64,000 nucleotides of DNA, from positions 1 through 64,000 of the forward strand of contig JAEWJH010000094.1 of the NCBI GenBank assembly GCA_023386635.1, given 5' to 3'. Positions 34,021 to 43,166 of the stretch are shown piece after piece (the first letter of the stretch is position 1; each line of letters starts with the position of its first letter). The position numbers and the translations under genes are program-made. Under the pieces are notes generated by a model that had not been told where the DNA came from, did not search any database, and saw only the letters and a list, made by a program, of their open reading frames with translations. Origin of the DNA: Pseudomonadota bacterium. GTDB lineage: Bacteria > Pseudomonadota > Alphaproteobacteria > Rhizobiales > Xanthobacteraceae.

Positions 34021-34652
34021 CGAAGAAAGCCGCTTCGAAACGCTCGGCCAGCGACGCCAAGCCGCCGCGCGCCTGGCAACGCATGCTGTCCGGCCGGCGG
34101 CTCGATCTGCTCGACCCCTCACCGCTCGACATCGAACCGGACGATATCGCGCACGGGCTCGCCCGCGTCGCCCGCTGGAACGGGCAAACCTCCGGCGCGC
34201 ATATCTTTTCGGTCGCGCAGCATTCCCTGCTGGTGGAGGCGATCGCGCGGCACGGCGCACCCGGCCTCGACCGGCGCGGCCGGCTCGCCTTGCTGCTGCA
34301 CGACGCGCCGGAATATGTGATCGGCGACATGATCTCGCCGTTCAAGGCGGTGATCGGCGGCAGCTACAAGATCGTCGAGCGCCGGCTGCTGACGGCGATC
34401 CATCTGCGGTTCGGCCTGCCGGCCCGACTACCGGACAGCGTCGAGGCCATGATCAAGCGCGCGGATCGCGGCGCGGCGTTTCTCGAGGCGACACGGCTGG
34501 CCGGGTTCGCGCCGCAGGAGGCGGTGCGGTTTTTTGGGCGGGCGCCAGCCTTTTCCGATGCCCTGGCGCATGACTATCTTACGCCATGGCCGGCCGGCAC
34601 CGCGGAGCGGCGGTTCCGCGAACGGCTCGTCAAGACGCTGCAGGAACCATGA
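34017..34652 (+). CDS. HD-domain phosphohydrolase (YfbR-like)
   Basis: A 211-residue HD-superfamily protein. The HD motif is at H95-D96 (LLLHDAPEY), with H62 or H69 (GAHIFSVAQHSLLVEAI) as first metal ligand and D150 (IKRADRGAAFLEA) as the last. The N-terminal WQRMLSGRRLDLLDPSPLDIEPDDIAHGLARVARWNGQT is the signature of a subgroup often annotated as YfbR-like 5'-nucleotidase or simply phosphohydrolase. It is the third gene of a start-stop-overlapping operon after tag and before a phosphatase gene. Substrate unknown; a nucleotide is the likely choice. Confidence 0.88.
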   Translation: MTKKAASKRSASDAKPPRAWQRMLSGRRLDLLDPSPLDIEPDDIAHGLARVARWNGQTSGAHIFSVAQHSLLVEAIARHGAPGLDRRGRLALLLHDAPEYVIGDMISPFKAVIGGSYKIVERRLLTAIHLRFGLPARLPDSVEAMIKRADRGAAFLEATRLAGFAPQEAVRFFGRAPAFSDALAHDYLTPWPAGTAERRFRERLVKTLQEP

Positions 34653-35167
34653 TCCATATCTGCTCGCTCGCCCGCCTGAACGACACGGTCGCGACGACCG
34701 GCGCGCGCCATGTCGTGACGCTCTTGCGCGATATCGTCGTGCCGCGACCGCCCGGCATCGCCCGCGCGGATCATCTGGTGTTGCGCATCGACGACATCAT
34801 CGATCCGCTCGACGGCTACACCGCCCCGCTTGACGATCATGTGGACCAGCTCGTGAAGTTCGTGGCGCGCTGGGACCGCAGCGCACCGATCGTCTTTCAT
34901 TGCTATGCCGGCATCAGCCGCTCGACCGCGGCGGCGTACACGACGGTTTGCGCGCTCAATCCGGGCCGCGACGAATACGAGATCGCACGCGCGATCCGCG
35001 CGGCGACACCGATCGCGCAGCCGAACTCGCGCTTCATCGCGCTCGCCGACAGGGCGCTCGGCCGACGCGGCCGCATGATCGAGGCGATCCGCGCCATCGG
35101 CCCCGGCAACGGCGCTTATGAGGGCATCCCGTTCCGGCTCGATCTCGACGCAGCAGCCAGGGAATAA
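34649..35167 (+). CDS. tyrosine/dual-specificity phosphatase-like protein
   Basis: A 172-residue protein with the P-loop phosphatase signature HCYAGISRS (C85 nucleophile, R91). The upstream VTLLRDIVVPRPPGIARADHLVLRIDDIIDPLDGY and aspartates at 62-66 (LDDHVDQL) fit the general-acid loop. The N-terminus MIHICSLARLNDTVATTGARHVVTLL is characteristic of a small alphaproteobacterial tyrosine-phosphatase subgroup. The start overlaps the HD gene stop by ATGA. It closes the ygfZ-tag-HD-phosphatase operon. The substrate, protein or phospholipid or nucleotide, is unknown. Confidence 0.85.
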   Translation: MIHICSLARLNDTVATTGARHVVTLLRDIVVPRPPGIARADHLVLRIDDIIDPLDGYTAPLDDHVDQLVKFVARWDRSAPIVFHCYAGISRSTAAAYTTVCALNPGRDEYEIARAIRAATPIAQPNSRFIALADRALGRRGRMIEAIRAIGPGNGAYEGIPFRLDLDAAARE

Positions 35168-35180
35168 CAGCGATAACGGG

Positions 35181-35636
35181 TCAGTCGGCGTCGGCGGTCG
35201 TGGTCGGCTTCAACGACACCGGCTTGTTGCCGTGCGCGACATTGATGCGCTTGTCGCCGCCGCGCCGCGTGAATTCGCAATAAGCGAAACCGAGACCGGA
35301 GATCGCACCTCGGAACGAGTGTTCGTTAATCTGCTGCAGGTTGAAGCACGGCTCAATCGGCAGACCGCGCACCGAGGCGCAGACGCGCTCGCCTTTGACC
35401 TGCAACGTGCCGGGCGGCATATGCGCATAACGCACCGGACCGTCGCCGCGGATCTGGATGGTGCCGACCACCGAGCCGTCGGGATGGACGCGGCCGCCGC
35501 CGCGCGTGCCTTCAAAGCAGTTGTAGGTAAAATATTTTCCGATCACGAAGCGCCGGGCGTCTTCGGCGGACATATCACCGGCAAGGGCCGGAACAGCGGA
35601 CAACAACACACTGGCCGCCACGACAGCACGCAACAT
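35181..35636 (-). CDS. exported hypothetical protein (151 aa)
   Basis: A periplasmic protein with signal peptide MLRAVVAASVLLSAVPALAG and mature body AEDARRFVIGKYFTYNCFEGTRGGGRVHPDGSVVGTIQIRGDGPVRYAHMPPGTLQVKGERVCASVRGLPIEPCFNLQQIN, with cysteines at several places consistent with disulfides. GGAG lies 6 bases before the ATG at 35636; a GTG four codons earlier is less likely. No function is recognised. It converges with the phosphatase operon (13 bases apart). Confidence 0.8.
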   Translation of the reverse strand: MLRAVVAASVLLSAVPALAGDMSAEDARRFVIGKYFTYNCFEGTRGGGRVHPDGSVVGTIQIRGDGPVRYAHMPPGTLQVKGERVCASVRGLPIEPCFNLQQINEHSFRGAISGLGFAYCEFTRRGGDKRINVAHGNKPVSLKPTTTADAD

Positions 35637-35736
35637 CACCCACTCCACGTCACACGACTAGGCACTAGTGAGCCGGAACCGGCCCGTCGAATCTAGCGCA
35701 CTATGGCGCAAGATCGTCGACAAATCCTGAACATGT

Positions 35737-36735
<999 letters not shown>

Positions 36736-36842
36736 GCCGGCTCTCCCGCTCAAATACTAACGAGCGGGAGCCTAGAAGCGGGCGCGCCGGTAAATCAAGC
36801 CGACCATGGACGGATCAGGTCGGGTGGATCAGATCGGGCTGA

Positions 36843-38078
36843 TCAGGCCGCCGCCGCAGCCCGCCGCGCGATCGGCCGTTCCACGATCGGCAGATTGATC
36901 AGCGCCGACAGCACGCCGAACAGCACCGACAGCCACCACACCAGATCGTAGGAACCGGTGCGCTCGAACGCGATGCCGCCGAGCAGCACGCCGAGGAAGC
37001 CGCCGACCTGATGGCTGAAGAAGGCGAAGCCGAACAGCATGGTCATCCAGCGGGTGCCGAACATCACCGCGACGAGCGCCGAGGTCGGCGGCACGGTCGA
37101 CAGCCACAGCAGCCCGGTGACGGCGCCGAAGATCAGCGTGTTCACGGTCGAGGTCGGCGCGAGCATGAAAGCGACGATCGACGCAGCACGCAGCGCATAG
37201 ATGATCGACAGGATATAGCGCTTCGGCATCCGGCCGATCAGATAGCCGGCGAGGATCGAGCCGATGATGTTGAACAGGCCGATCGTGGCCAGCGTCCAGC
37301 CGCCGACCTGCACCGAGAGGCCGCGGTCGATCAGATAGGCCGGCAGGTGCACGGTGACGAAGGCGAGCTGAAATCCGCAGGTGAAGAAGCCGAGCACCAG
37401 AAGCACATAGGAGCGATGGCCGAATGCCTCGATGAGCGCCTGCCGCGCCGATTGCGTCGGCGCCGCCGCTGCCATGGTTCCGGTGTTGCGCGGCGTCGCC
37501 AGCGCGGTCGCCAGCGGAATGATCAGCAGCAGCACGGCGGCGAAGACCAGCAGCGCCGTCTGCCAGCCATAAGCATCCATCACCGCCACGCCGAACGGCG
37601 AGAACAGGAATTGACCGAACGAGCCGGCCGCGGTGCCAAGGCCGAACGCCATGGGGCGCGAACGCTCCGGCAGCAGCTTGGCGAAGGCGCCGATCACGAT
37701 GGTGAACGAACAGGCGGACAGGCCGAAACCGATCAGCACGCCGGCGGTGATGTCGAGCATGCCCGGCGTGGTCGAATAAGCCATCAGGCCGATGCCGAGC
37801 GCATACAGCATGGCGCCGGCCGTCAGTACGTAATTGGTGCCGTACTTGTAGGCGATCGCGCCGGCGAACGGCTGGCCCGCGCCCCACAGCAGGTTCTGGA
37901 TCGCGAGCGCCAGCGCGAAGACTTCGCGGCTCCAGTTGTTCGCCTGCGACATCGGCGAGAGGAACAGGCCGAGCGCCGAACGCGGACCGAAGCCGATCAG
38001 AGCGACCAGACAGCCGCAGAAAATGATGACGGCTGGCGTGCGCCAGGACGATGTCGAGGGAGCGGTTGTCGAGGCCAT
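36843..38078 (-). CDS. MFS transporter (oxalate/formate antiporter-like)
   Basis: A 411-residue protein with about 12 hydrophobic segments. It starts with MASTTAPSTSSWRTPAVIIFCGCLVALIGFGPRSALGLFL, with the typical loop 2-3 motif replaced by AIAYKYGTN. The domain halves are joined near residues 200-215. TM7-8 reads LAFVTVHLPAYLIDRGLS, and GYLIGRMPKRYIL carries the repeated GxxxDR-like motif. This pattern is that of the OFA/MCT-like subset of MFS. The substrate is unknown. Start chosen at the ATG encoding M-A-S-T-T-A. Confidence 0.9.
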   Translation of the reverse strand: MASTTAPSTSSWRTPAVIIFCGCLVALIGFGPRSALGLFLSPMSQANNWSREVFALALAIQNLLWGAGQPFAGAIAYKYGTNYVLTAGAMLYALGIGLMAYSTTPGMLDITAGVLIGFGLSACSFTIVIGAFAKLLPERSRPMAFGLGTAAGSFGQFLFSPFGVAVMDAYGWQTALLVFAAVLLLIIPLATALATPRNTGTMAAAAPTQSARQALIEAFGHRSYVLLVLGFFTCGFQLAFVTVHLPAYLIDRGLSVQVGGWTLATIGLFNIIGSILAGYLIGRMPKRYILSIIYALRAASIVAFMLAPTSTVNTLIFGAVTGLLWLSTVPPTSALVAVMFGTRWMTMLFGFAFFSHQVGGFLGVLLGGIAFERTGSYDLVWWLSVLFGVLSALINLPIVERPIARRAAAAA

Positions 38079-38208
38079 GGGATGCGTTCCGCGGTTGAGG
38101 CAGCACGATATAGGCGCTTCGCGGAAGCGGCGATAACGAATTCTACTGATGCCACCGATCGTCCAGCGCATGGCTGGTCATCGGCCCTCGCCTAACCTGG
38201 CGGAAAAC

Positions 38209-39498
38209 TTAGCTTTTCCGGCCCGCTTCGAGCCGCGCCGCCTCGTCCCGGGTCGCAGCCGCATCGCCCCAGGTCGGCATTTCCGAGCCGTCGCCCCACA
38301 GGCGCGGCCGGTAGAAGGTATGGACGCCGAGTTTGAGGATGCGGCGCATCTCGTTGATCCAGCTCGGGCGCACCCAGTAGGCGTGGTAGTGGGTCGAACG
38401 CGCCACCTCCGGCACCCACAGCTTGCCGTCGAGCGTGTCGGCCGAGATGCGCTTGGCGATCTCCCAGGCCTCCGGCTCGGTGACGACATCGGGAATGCCG
38501 TCGCAGGCGAAGGTGAACTGGCAGGACAGATGCCGGTGCGCGTTCTGATAAACGACGCCGCAGACGTCGCCGGGATAGAAGCCGGAGAACACGCGGTTCA
38601 TGACCACCTGCGCGACCGCCATCTGGCCGCGGACCGGCTCGCCGCGCGACTCGAAATAGACAGCGTTGGCGAGGCACTTTTCCGCCTTGGCGCGGCTCTT
38701 GGAATTGGGCAGCAGGCCGAGCCGTTCGGCCGGCGTCTTCGGGCGATGACCCGCGCCGGTAACCTCGCCTTTCACCGCGACGCTGACACCCCCCTTGTCG
38801 TCGGCCGGACCTTTCGAGGCCAGCAACGCCGACGGTTTGAGGTCGGGATCGAGCGACGGTTCGACAAAGACGGGCGCCTCGCCGGGCGACCACGGCACGA
38901 TCGATTCCACTGCGGCGGTGGGGTCGATGCCGAACAGCATGCTGGACGATCCAGCCGGAGCACTCGCACGCGCCGCCCGCGCGGCCGCCTGCAAGTCGGC
39001 GGGCGGCAGATCCTTGTACGGCAGTTCCACGGTGTCGGCGGTTTCCGCCGGCGTTTCGGAGAACTCCTCGGCCGGGAACGGCGCCAGCGTTTCCGGCAGC
39101 TTCACATCGGGCGTCGCGGGGCGCGCGCGCGGCATCAACACATCGCCCTTATTGGTGCGGTTGATGGTCGGGAACGACAGCGGCGGCGGACCAATCGGAT
39201 CGCCGAGCGGGTTGCCGGTGTTGAGCGAGACGAGTTCCGCAACCAGCGGGCGCGGCATCGCTGTGCCGACCGGCCGCGGGAAACTGAAGGTAGCCGCGTG
39301 AATGGTGCCGAATGGCGACGCGATGATGTGCTTATGCGCGCGCGCGAGCACGGCGGGTTGGCTGGCGATCAGCGAGGCGATGTCGGCCTGATGAACCTGG
39401 CTCGGCAGCAGGAAAAAGACTGCGGCCGCGATCCCGTAAGCCGGGCCGCCCGGTCGCCGCCAATGCCTGACAGGTTTTCGAGACCGAACGCGGACCAA
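38209..39498 (-). CDS. SleB-type cell wall hydrolase
   Basis: A 429-residue protein. An N-terminal hydrophobic helix (YGIAAAVFFLLPSQV) anchors or exports it, a long Pro/Ala-rich low-complexity linker follows (about 100-290), and the Hydrolase_2 (SleB) domain lies at about 305-420: AEKCLANAVYFESRGEPVRGQMAVAQVVMNRVFSGFYPGDVCGVVYQNAHRHLSCQFTFACDG, with the catalytic Glu in YFESRGE. The enzyme should cut peptidoglycan glycan strands as a lytic transglycosylase. The first usable start is a TTG with only a weak ribosome-binding sequence, and no ATG or GTG lies near, so the start is uncertain. Confidence 0.88.
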   Translation of the reverse strand: MVRVRSRKPVRHWRRPGGPAYGIAAAVFFLLPSQVHQADIASLIASQPAVLARAHKHIIASPFGTIHAATFSFPRPVGTAMPRPLVAELVSLNTGNPLGDPIGPPPLSFPTINRTNKGDVLMPRARPATPDVKLPETLAPFPAEEFSETPAETADTVELPYKDLPPADLQAAARAARASAPAGSSSMLFGIDPTAAVESIVPWSPGEAPVFVEPSLDPDLKPSALLASKGPADDKGGVSVAVKGEVTGAGHRPKTPAERLGLLPNSKSRAKAEKCLANAVYFESRGEPVRGQMAVAQVVMNRVFSGFYPGDVCGVVYQNAHRHLSCQFTFACDGIPDVVTEPEAWEIAKRISADTLDGKLWVPEVARSTHYHAYWVRPSWINEMRRILKLGVHTFYRPRLWGDGSEMPTWGDAAATRDEAARLEAGRKS

Positions 39499-39597
39499 CG
39501 CAACGCCACCAACAACAAAGGCCCCGCCGGAATGGCGACAAGGCGAACAGTGTTGTTATGACCCGATTAACCTTGCGAACCGGTTAACCCGGGATGG

Positions 39598-39882
39598 CTA
39601 CATGAGTTTGGCGTCGACACCGGACCAATATGTCACAGCCAGCATGGCGAGCAGCGCAAGACCGAAGCCGGCGAACCGCACCGGCATCGAAACCATGCCG
39701 CCCGGCGCGTCGCCGCTGCGCCAGAAGCAAATCACGTCGAACACCGCGAGCCCGATCAGGATCAGCAGATAGGACGGCAGGTTGCTGTCGCGCAGCGCCG
39801 GGAACTCGACGATCGCCGCGCCGACGGCAACGCCGACCGCGACGGTGAAGGCCAGGAAGTAATGCGTCAGGGTCAATGTCAT
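39598..39882 (-). CDS. small three-helix membrane protein (94 aa)
   Basis: A hydrophobic protein with three predicted transmembrane segments: LTHYFLAFTVAVGVAVGAAIVEF, LPSYLLILIGLAVFDVICFW and VRFAGFGLALLAMLAVTYW. I recognise no family. The ATG at 39882 gives a short cytoplasmic start (MTLTLTHYF); a GTG at 39900 is possible. It is downstream of the TRAP operon and its terminator on the same strand, and so may be expressed separately. Confidence 0.6.
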   Translation of the reverse strand: MTLTLTHYFLAFTVAVGVAVGAAIVEFPALRDSNLPSYLLILIGLAVFDVICFWRSGDAPGGMVSMPVRFAGFGLALLAMLAVTYWSGVDAKLM

Positions 39883-39908
39883 GACAGTCGTACGGGTCAC
39901 GTGAAAAT

Positions 39909-39934
39909 GGCCCGGACCGTCTTCGGTCCGGGCC
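39909..39934 (-). terminator. intrinsic terminator of the TAXI-TRAP operon
   Basis: GGCCCGGACCG (39909-39919) pairs with CGGTCCGGGCC (39924-39934) with a 4-base loop. Read on the - strand the right-hand exit gives ATTTTC, a short T-run. It lies just after the TAXI gene stop at 39944. Confidence 0.8.
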
Positions 39935-39943
39935 GTAAAGAGA

Positions 39944-40912
39944 TTACATCTTCACGCCTTTTTCGGCGAAGTATTTCACTGCGCCAGGATGCCACGGCAC
40001 CGGCGAGTTGCCCTTCACCTGGTTCTCCAGCGAGAAGCTGTTGGCCTCCTTGTGAACCGCGACGAGGTCGGCCTTCTTTTCCACCATCAGCTTGACGATG
40101 TCATAGGCATCCTTGTCGCTCATCTTGTCATTGGTGACGAGGATGTTCCACACCGCCGTCGCCTTGTTCGGCTTGTCCTGGCCCGGATAGACGCCAGCCT
40201 TGATGACGTTCTCGGCGTAGAGGTCGCCGTATTTCTGGTTCATCTTGGCGACCAGATCGGAATGATCGATCAGCTTGAGCTTGACGCCCGGCGTCGCGCC
40301 CAGATCGGTCACCGCCGAGGTCGGCAGGCCGCCGACCCAGAAGAACGCATCGATCTTGCGATCCTTGATCGCGTTCACGGATTCGGCGACGCCGAGCCGC
40401 TCACGCTTCATGTCCTTGTCCTTGTCGAGACCGGCGGCCTCGATTACGCGGAACGCCATCACTTCGGTGGCGCTGCCGCCCGAGCCGGTCGAGACACGCT
40501 TGCCCTTGAGGTCGGCGACCGAATTGATGCCAGCGCCGTCCACCGTGACGACATGCATCACGTTCGGATAGAGCACCATCAAGGTGCGCAGCGCGACCTT
40601 GCCGCTCTTGAACTTGTCCTGCCCCTTGACCGCGTCGAGCGCGGCGTCGGCCATGGAGAAGCCGAGCTCGCTCTGACCCGAGCCGAGCAGCTTGATGTTG
40701 TCGACCGAACCGCCGGTGACTTCCGCGGTCGCCTGCACGCCCGGCAAATTCTTCGACAGGAGATTGGCGAGGCCGCCACCGATCGGATAGTAGACGCCGC
40801 CGGTGCCGCCGGTGCCGATCGCAATGGTCCGCTGCTGCGCATCCGCACCGCCGGCGGCCAAAGCCGCCACCGCGACAGTCGCCGCCGCAATCAGGTGTTT
40901 CAACAATCGCAT
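39944..40912 (-). CDS. TAXI-family TRAP transporter substrate-binding protein
   Basis: A 322-residue periplasmic receptor of the TAXI type. The signal peptide HLIAAATVAVAALAAGGADAQ is followed by QRTIAIGTGGTGGVYYPIGGGLANLLSKNLPGVQATAEVTGGSVDNIKLLGSGQSELGFSMADAA, typical of TRAP-TAXI receptors. It is co-transcribed with the permease gene, 38 bases upstream of it on the same strand, and ends at a strong terminator. Ligands known for this group include glutamate and other carboxylates; specificity here is unknown. Confidence 0.95.
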   Translation of the reverse strand: MRLLKHLIAAATVAVAALAAGGADAQQRTIAIGTGGTGGVYYPIGGGLANLLSKNLPGVQATAEVTGGSVDNIKLLGSGQSELGFSMADAALDAVKGQDKFKSGKVALRTLMVLYPNVMHVVTVDGAGINSVADLKGKRVSTGSGGSATEVMAFRVIEAAGLDKDKDMKRERLGVAESVNAIKDRKIDAFFWVGGLPTSAVTDLGATPGVKLKLIDHSDLVAKMNQKYGDLYAENVIKAGVYPGQDKPNKATAVWNILVTNDKMSDKDAYDIVKLMVEKKADLVAVHKEANSFSLENQVKGNSPVPWHPGAVKYFAEKGVKM

Positions 40913-40950
40913 CGTCGATCCTCCCTTTCCGTGTTGTCGTGTTGTTGTTG

Positions 40951-42972
40951 TCAGCTTGTCGTAGGCGACGCCGTCGGCGCCGCCATTTTCCATTGCCATA
41001 GCAGCAAAGCAGCACCGAGAGCCAGACCGAGCGGCGCCGGATAAGGAATGTCGGCGCCGGTCAGCGTTTCCATCAACGCTTCGATCAGGCTCGGAAACAC
41101 CAGCAGAAGCCCGGCCAGCACGAACAGCACCCGCTCGGCTCGCGTGGCGCGACGCAGTGCCCAGCCCTGCGCGCCGGCCGCTATCGCAGCGAGCCCCGCG
41201 CCGGTGATCGCCGTGATCCAGATGATCGTGTAGATCGACCCATCCTTCGGAATCTTCATCAGCAGGCCGACACCCTGCGGATCGCAGACGAACACGAACG
41301 GCACCAGGAAGGCCGGGATCGTGTATTTCCATGCTTGCATGGTGGTGCGGTACGGGTCGCCGCCGGTGATGGCTGCGGCCGCGAACGGCGACAGCGCGGT
41401 CGGTGGCGAAACCTCCGAGAGCACAGCATAGTAGAAGATGAACATGTGCGCGGCATAATCCGGCACGCCGAGCTTGATCAGCGCCGGCGCGGCGATCACC
41501 GCGCAGATGATATAGGACGCCGTCACCGGGACGGCGAGACCGATGATCCAGACGATCAGCGCGGTATAGATCGCGGTCAGCAGCAGGCTGCCGCCAGCGT
41601 AACCAATGACGATCGACGAGAACTTCAGGCCGAGGCCGGTGAGCGTAACGATGCCGACGATAATGCCGGCGGCGGCGCAGGTGGTGGCGGCGCTGAGAAC
41701 GCCGATCGAACCTTCCGACAGCGCCCGCACCAGCTTCTTGGGCACCAGCGCCGTGTCGCGATTGAGGAACGACAGCGCGAAGGCGAGCACTGTCGAATAG
41801 AACACCGACAGCATCGGTGAGAAGCCGATCACCATGAAGACGACAACCGCGATCAGCGAGATGAAATGGAAGCCGTAGCGCTTCGTCATCTCCCACAGCG
41901 GCAAGTCCGGCTTGAGCATGACATTGCGCGCGCCGAAGCGGAAAGCATCGAGTTCCACCATGAACAGCAGCGACGCGTAGTAGAGCAGCGTCGGGATGAT
42001 CGCCATCCAGATCACATCGAGATAGCTGATTTTGAGGAATTCGGCGATCAGGAACGCGGCCGCGCCCAGCACCGGCGGCGAGATGATGGCGCCGAGGCCG
42101 CCGGCCGCGAGCAGACCGCCGGCGGCGTTCTTCTCGAATCCGGCTTTCGCCAGCATCGGATAGGCGACCGTGCCGATCATCACCGTGGTCGCGACCCCCG
42201 ATCCGGACGGCCCGCCCAGCAGGAACGACGACGCCACCACCGCCCGGCCCGCGCTCGACGGTTTGCCGCCCATCACCGCCAGCGAGAAGTCTATGAAGAA
42301 CTTCCCGGCGCCGGAATAGAGCAGGATCGCGCCGTAGATGGTGAACATGATGATGAGCGTCGCCGAGACGTCCACCGCCACGCCAAAAATGCCTTCAAGC
42401 GTGATGTAGAGATGGCCGACGAGGCGCGCGACTTCGAAGCCGCGATGCGTCCACGGCGGCGGCAGGTACGGCCCGAGCATCGCGTAGACGATGAACAGGA
42501 TCGACACGATCGGCATGATCGGGCCGGTGGTGCGACGCGCCGCCTCCAGCACCAGGACGATCAGGATCACGCCGAACACGACGTCGAGCCGGTCCGGGAT
42601 CGCAGCGCGGTCGGTGAAGTCGTCGCCGCCCCACAGCGCATAGCCGAGCGCGGCGATCGCCAGCACGCAGGGGATGAGATCGAACCACTGGATCCGGTTG
42701 CGGAACCGCGCCGCCAGCGGAAACAGCAGGAAACTCAGCACCAGCACGAAGGCGACGTGGATGTAGCGCAGCGGCTGGGTCGGCACGATCTCGTAAGCCG
42801 CGTAGAGATGAAACAGCGACATCGCCACGGCGATGCCGGTAACGGTCACGCCGGCCCAGCCGGACAGCCGGTTCGCGGCGCCTTCTTCCTGCTGGACGTA
42901 TTCCTCAGCCTTGCGCAGCCCCTCCTCGGTGACGATTTGCCCATCCGCCACCGGCCTCTCTGCGTCCGTCAT
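40951..42972 (-). CDS. TRAP transporter permease, fused 4TM/12TM subunits
   Basis: A 673-residue membrane protein in which the small DctQ-like and large DctM-like subunits are fused, as is usual for TAXI systems. The N-terminal 4-helix part begins MTDAERPVADGQIVTEEGLRKAEEYVQQEEGAANRLSGWAGVTVTGIAVAMSLFHLYAAYE, and the large-subunit block shows GGKPSSAGRAVVASSFLLGGPSGSGVATTVMIGTVAYPMLAKAGFEKNAAGGLLAAGGLGAIISPPVLGAAAFLIAEFL. It drives Na+- or H+-coupled uptake of the TAXI ligand. Start chosen at the ATG encoding M-T-D-A-E-R with GGGGG upstream. Confidence 0.95.
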   Translation of the reverse strand: MTDAERPVADGQIVTEEGLRKAEEYVQQEEGAANRLSGWAGVTVTGIAVAMSLFHLYAAYEIVPTQPLRYIHVAFVLVLSFLLFPLAARFRNRIQWFDLIPCVLAIAALGYALWGGDDFTDRAAIPDRLDVVFGVILIVLVLEAARRTTGPIMPIVSILFIVYAMLGPYLPPPWTHRGFEVARLVGHLYITLEGIFGVAVDVSATLIIMFTIYGAILLYSGAGKFFIDFSLAVMGGKPSSAGRAVVASSFLLGGPSGSGVATTVMIGTVAYPMLAKAGFEKNAAGGLLAAGGLGAIISPPVLGAAAFLIAEFLKISYLDVIWMAIIPTLLYYASLLFMVELDAFRFGARNVMLKPDLPLWEMTKRYGFHFISLIAVVVFMVIGFSPMLSVFYSTVLAFALSFLNRDTALVPKKLVRALSEGSIGVLSAATTCAAAGIIVGIVTLTGLGLKFSSIVIGYAGGSLLLTAIYTALIVWIIGLAVPVTASYIICAVIAAPALIKLGVPDYAAHMFIFYYAVLSEVSPPTALSPFAAAAITGGDPYRTTMQAWKYTIPAFLVPFVFVCDPQGVGLLMKIPKDGSIYTIIWITAITGAGLAAIAAGAQGWALRRATRAERVLFVLAGLLLVFPSLIEALMETLTGADIPYPAPLGLALGAALLLWQWKMAAPTASPTTS

Positions 42973-43166
42973 GGATCCCCCGGTCCGCACGCGCCCCGCC
43001 GAAGGCTAGCATGGGAAATCCGGCCGTCTACCCGCATGCATCCCGCGCTGCAGCACGCGAGGATGGCCCTCGCCAGTCCGGGATTCATTCCCCCTTAACT
43101 TTAAATAAAGCCCGACCCCTGAATATCCGGCGGTCCCGGACTGGCATCATTTCCGAGGTTTTTGCG

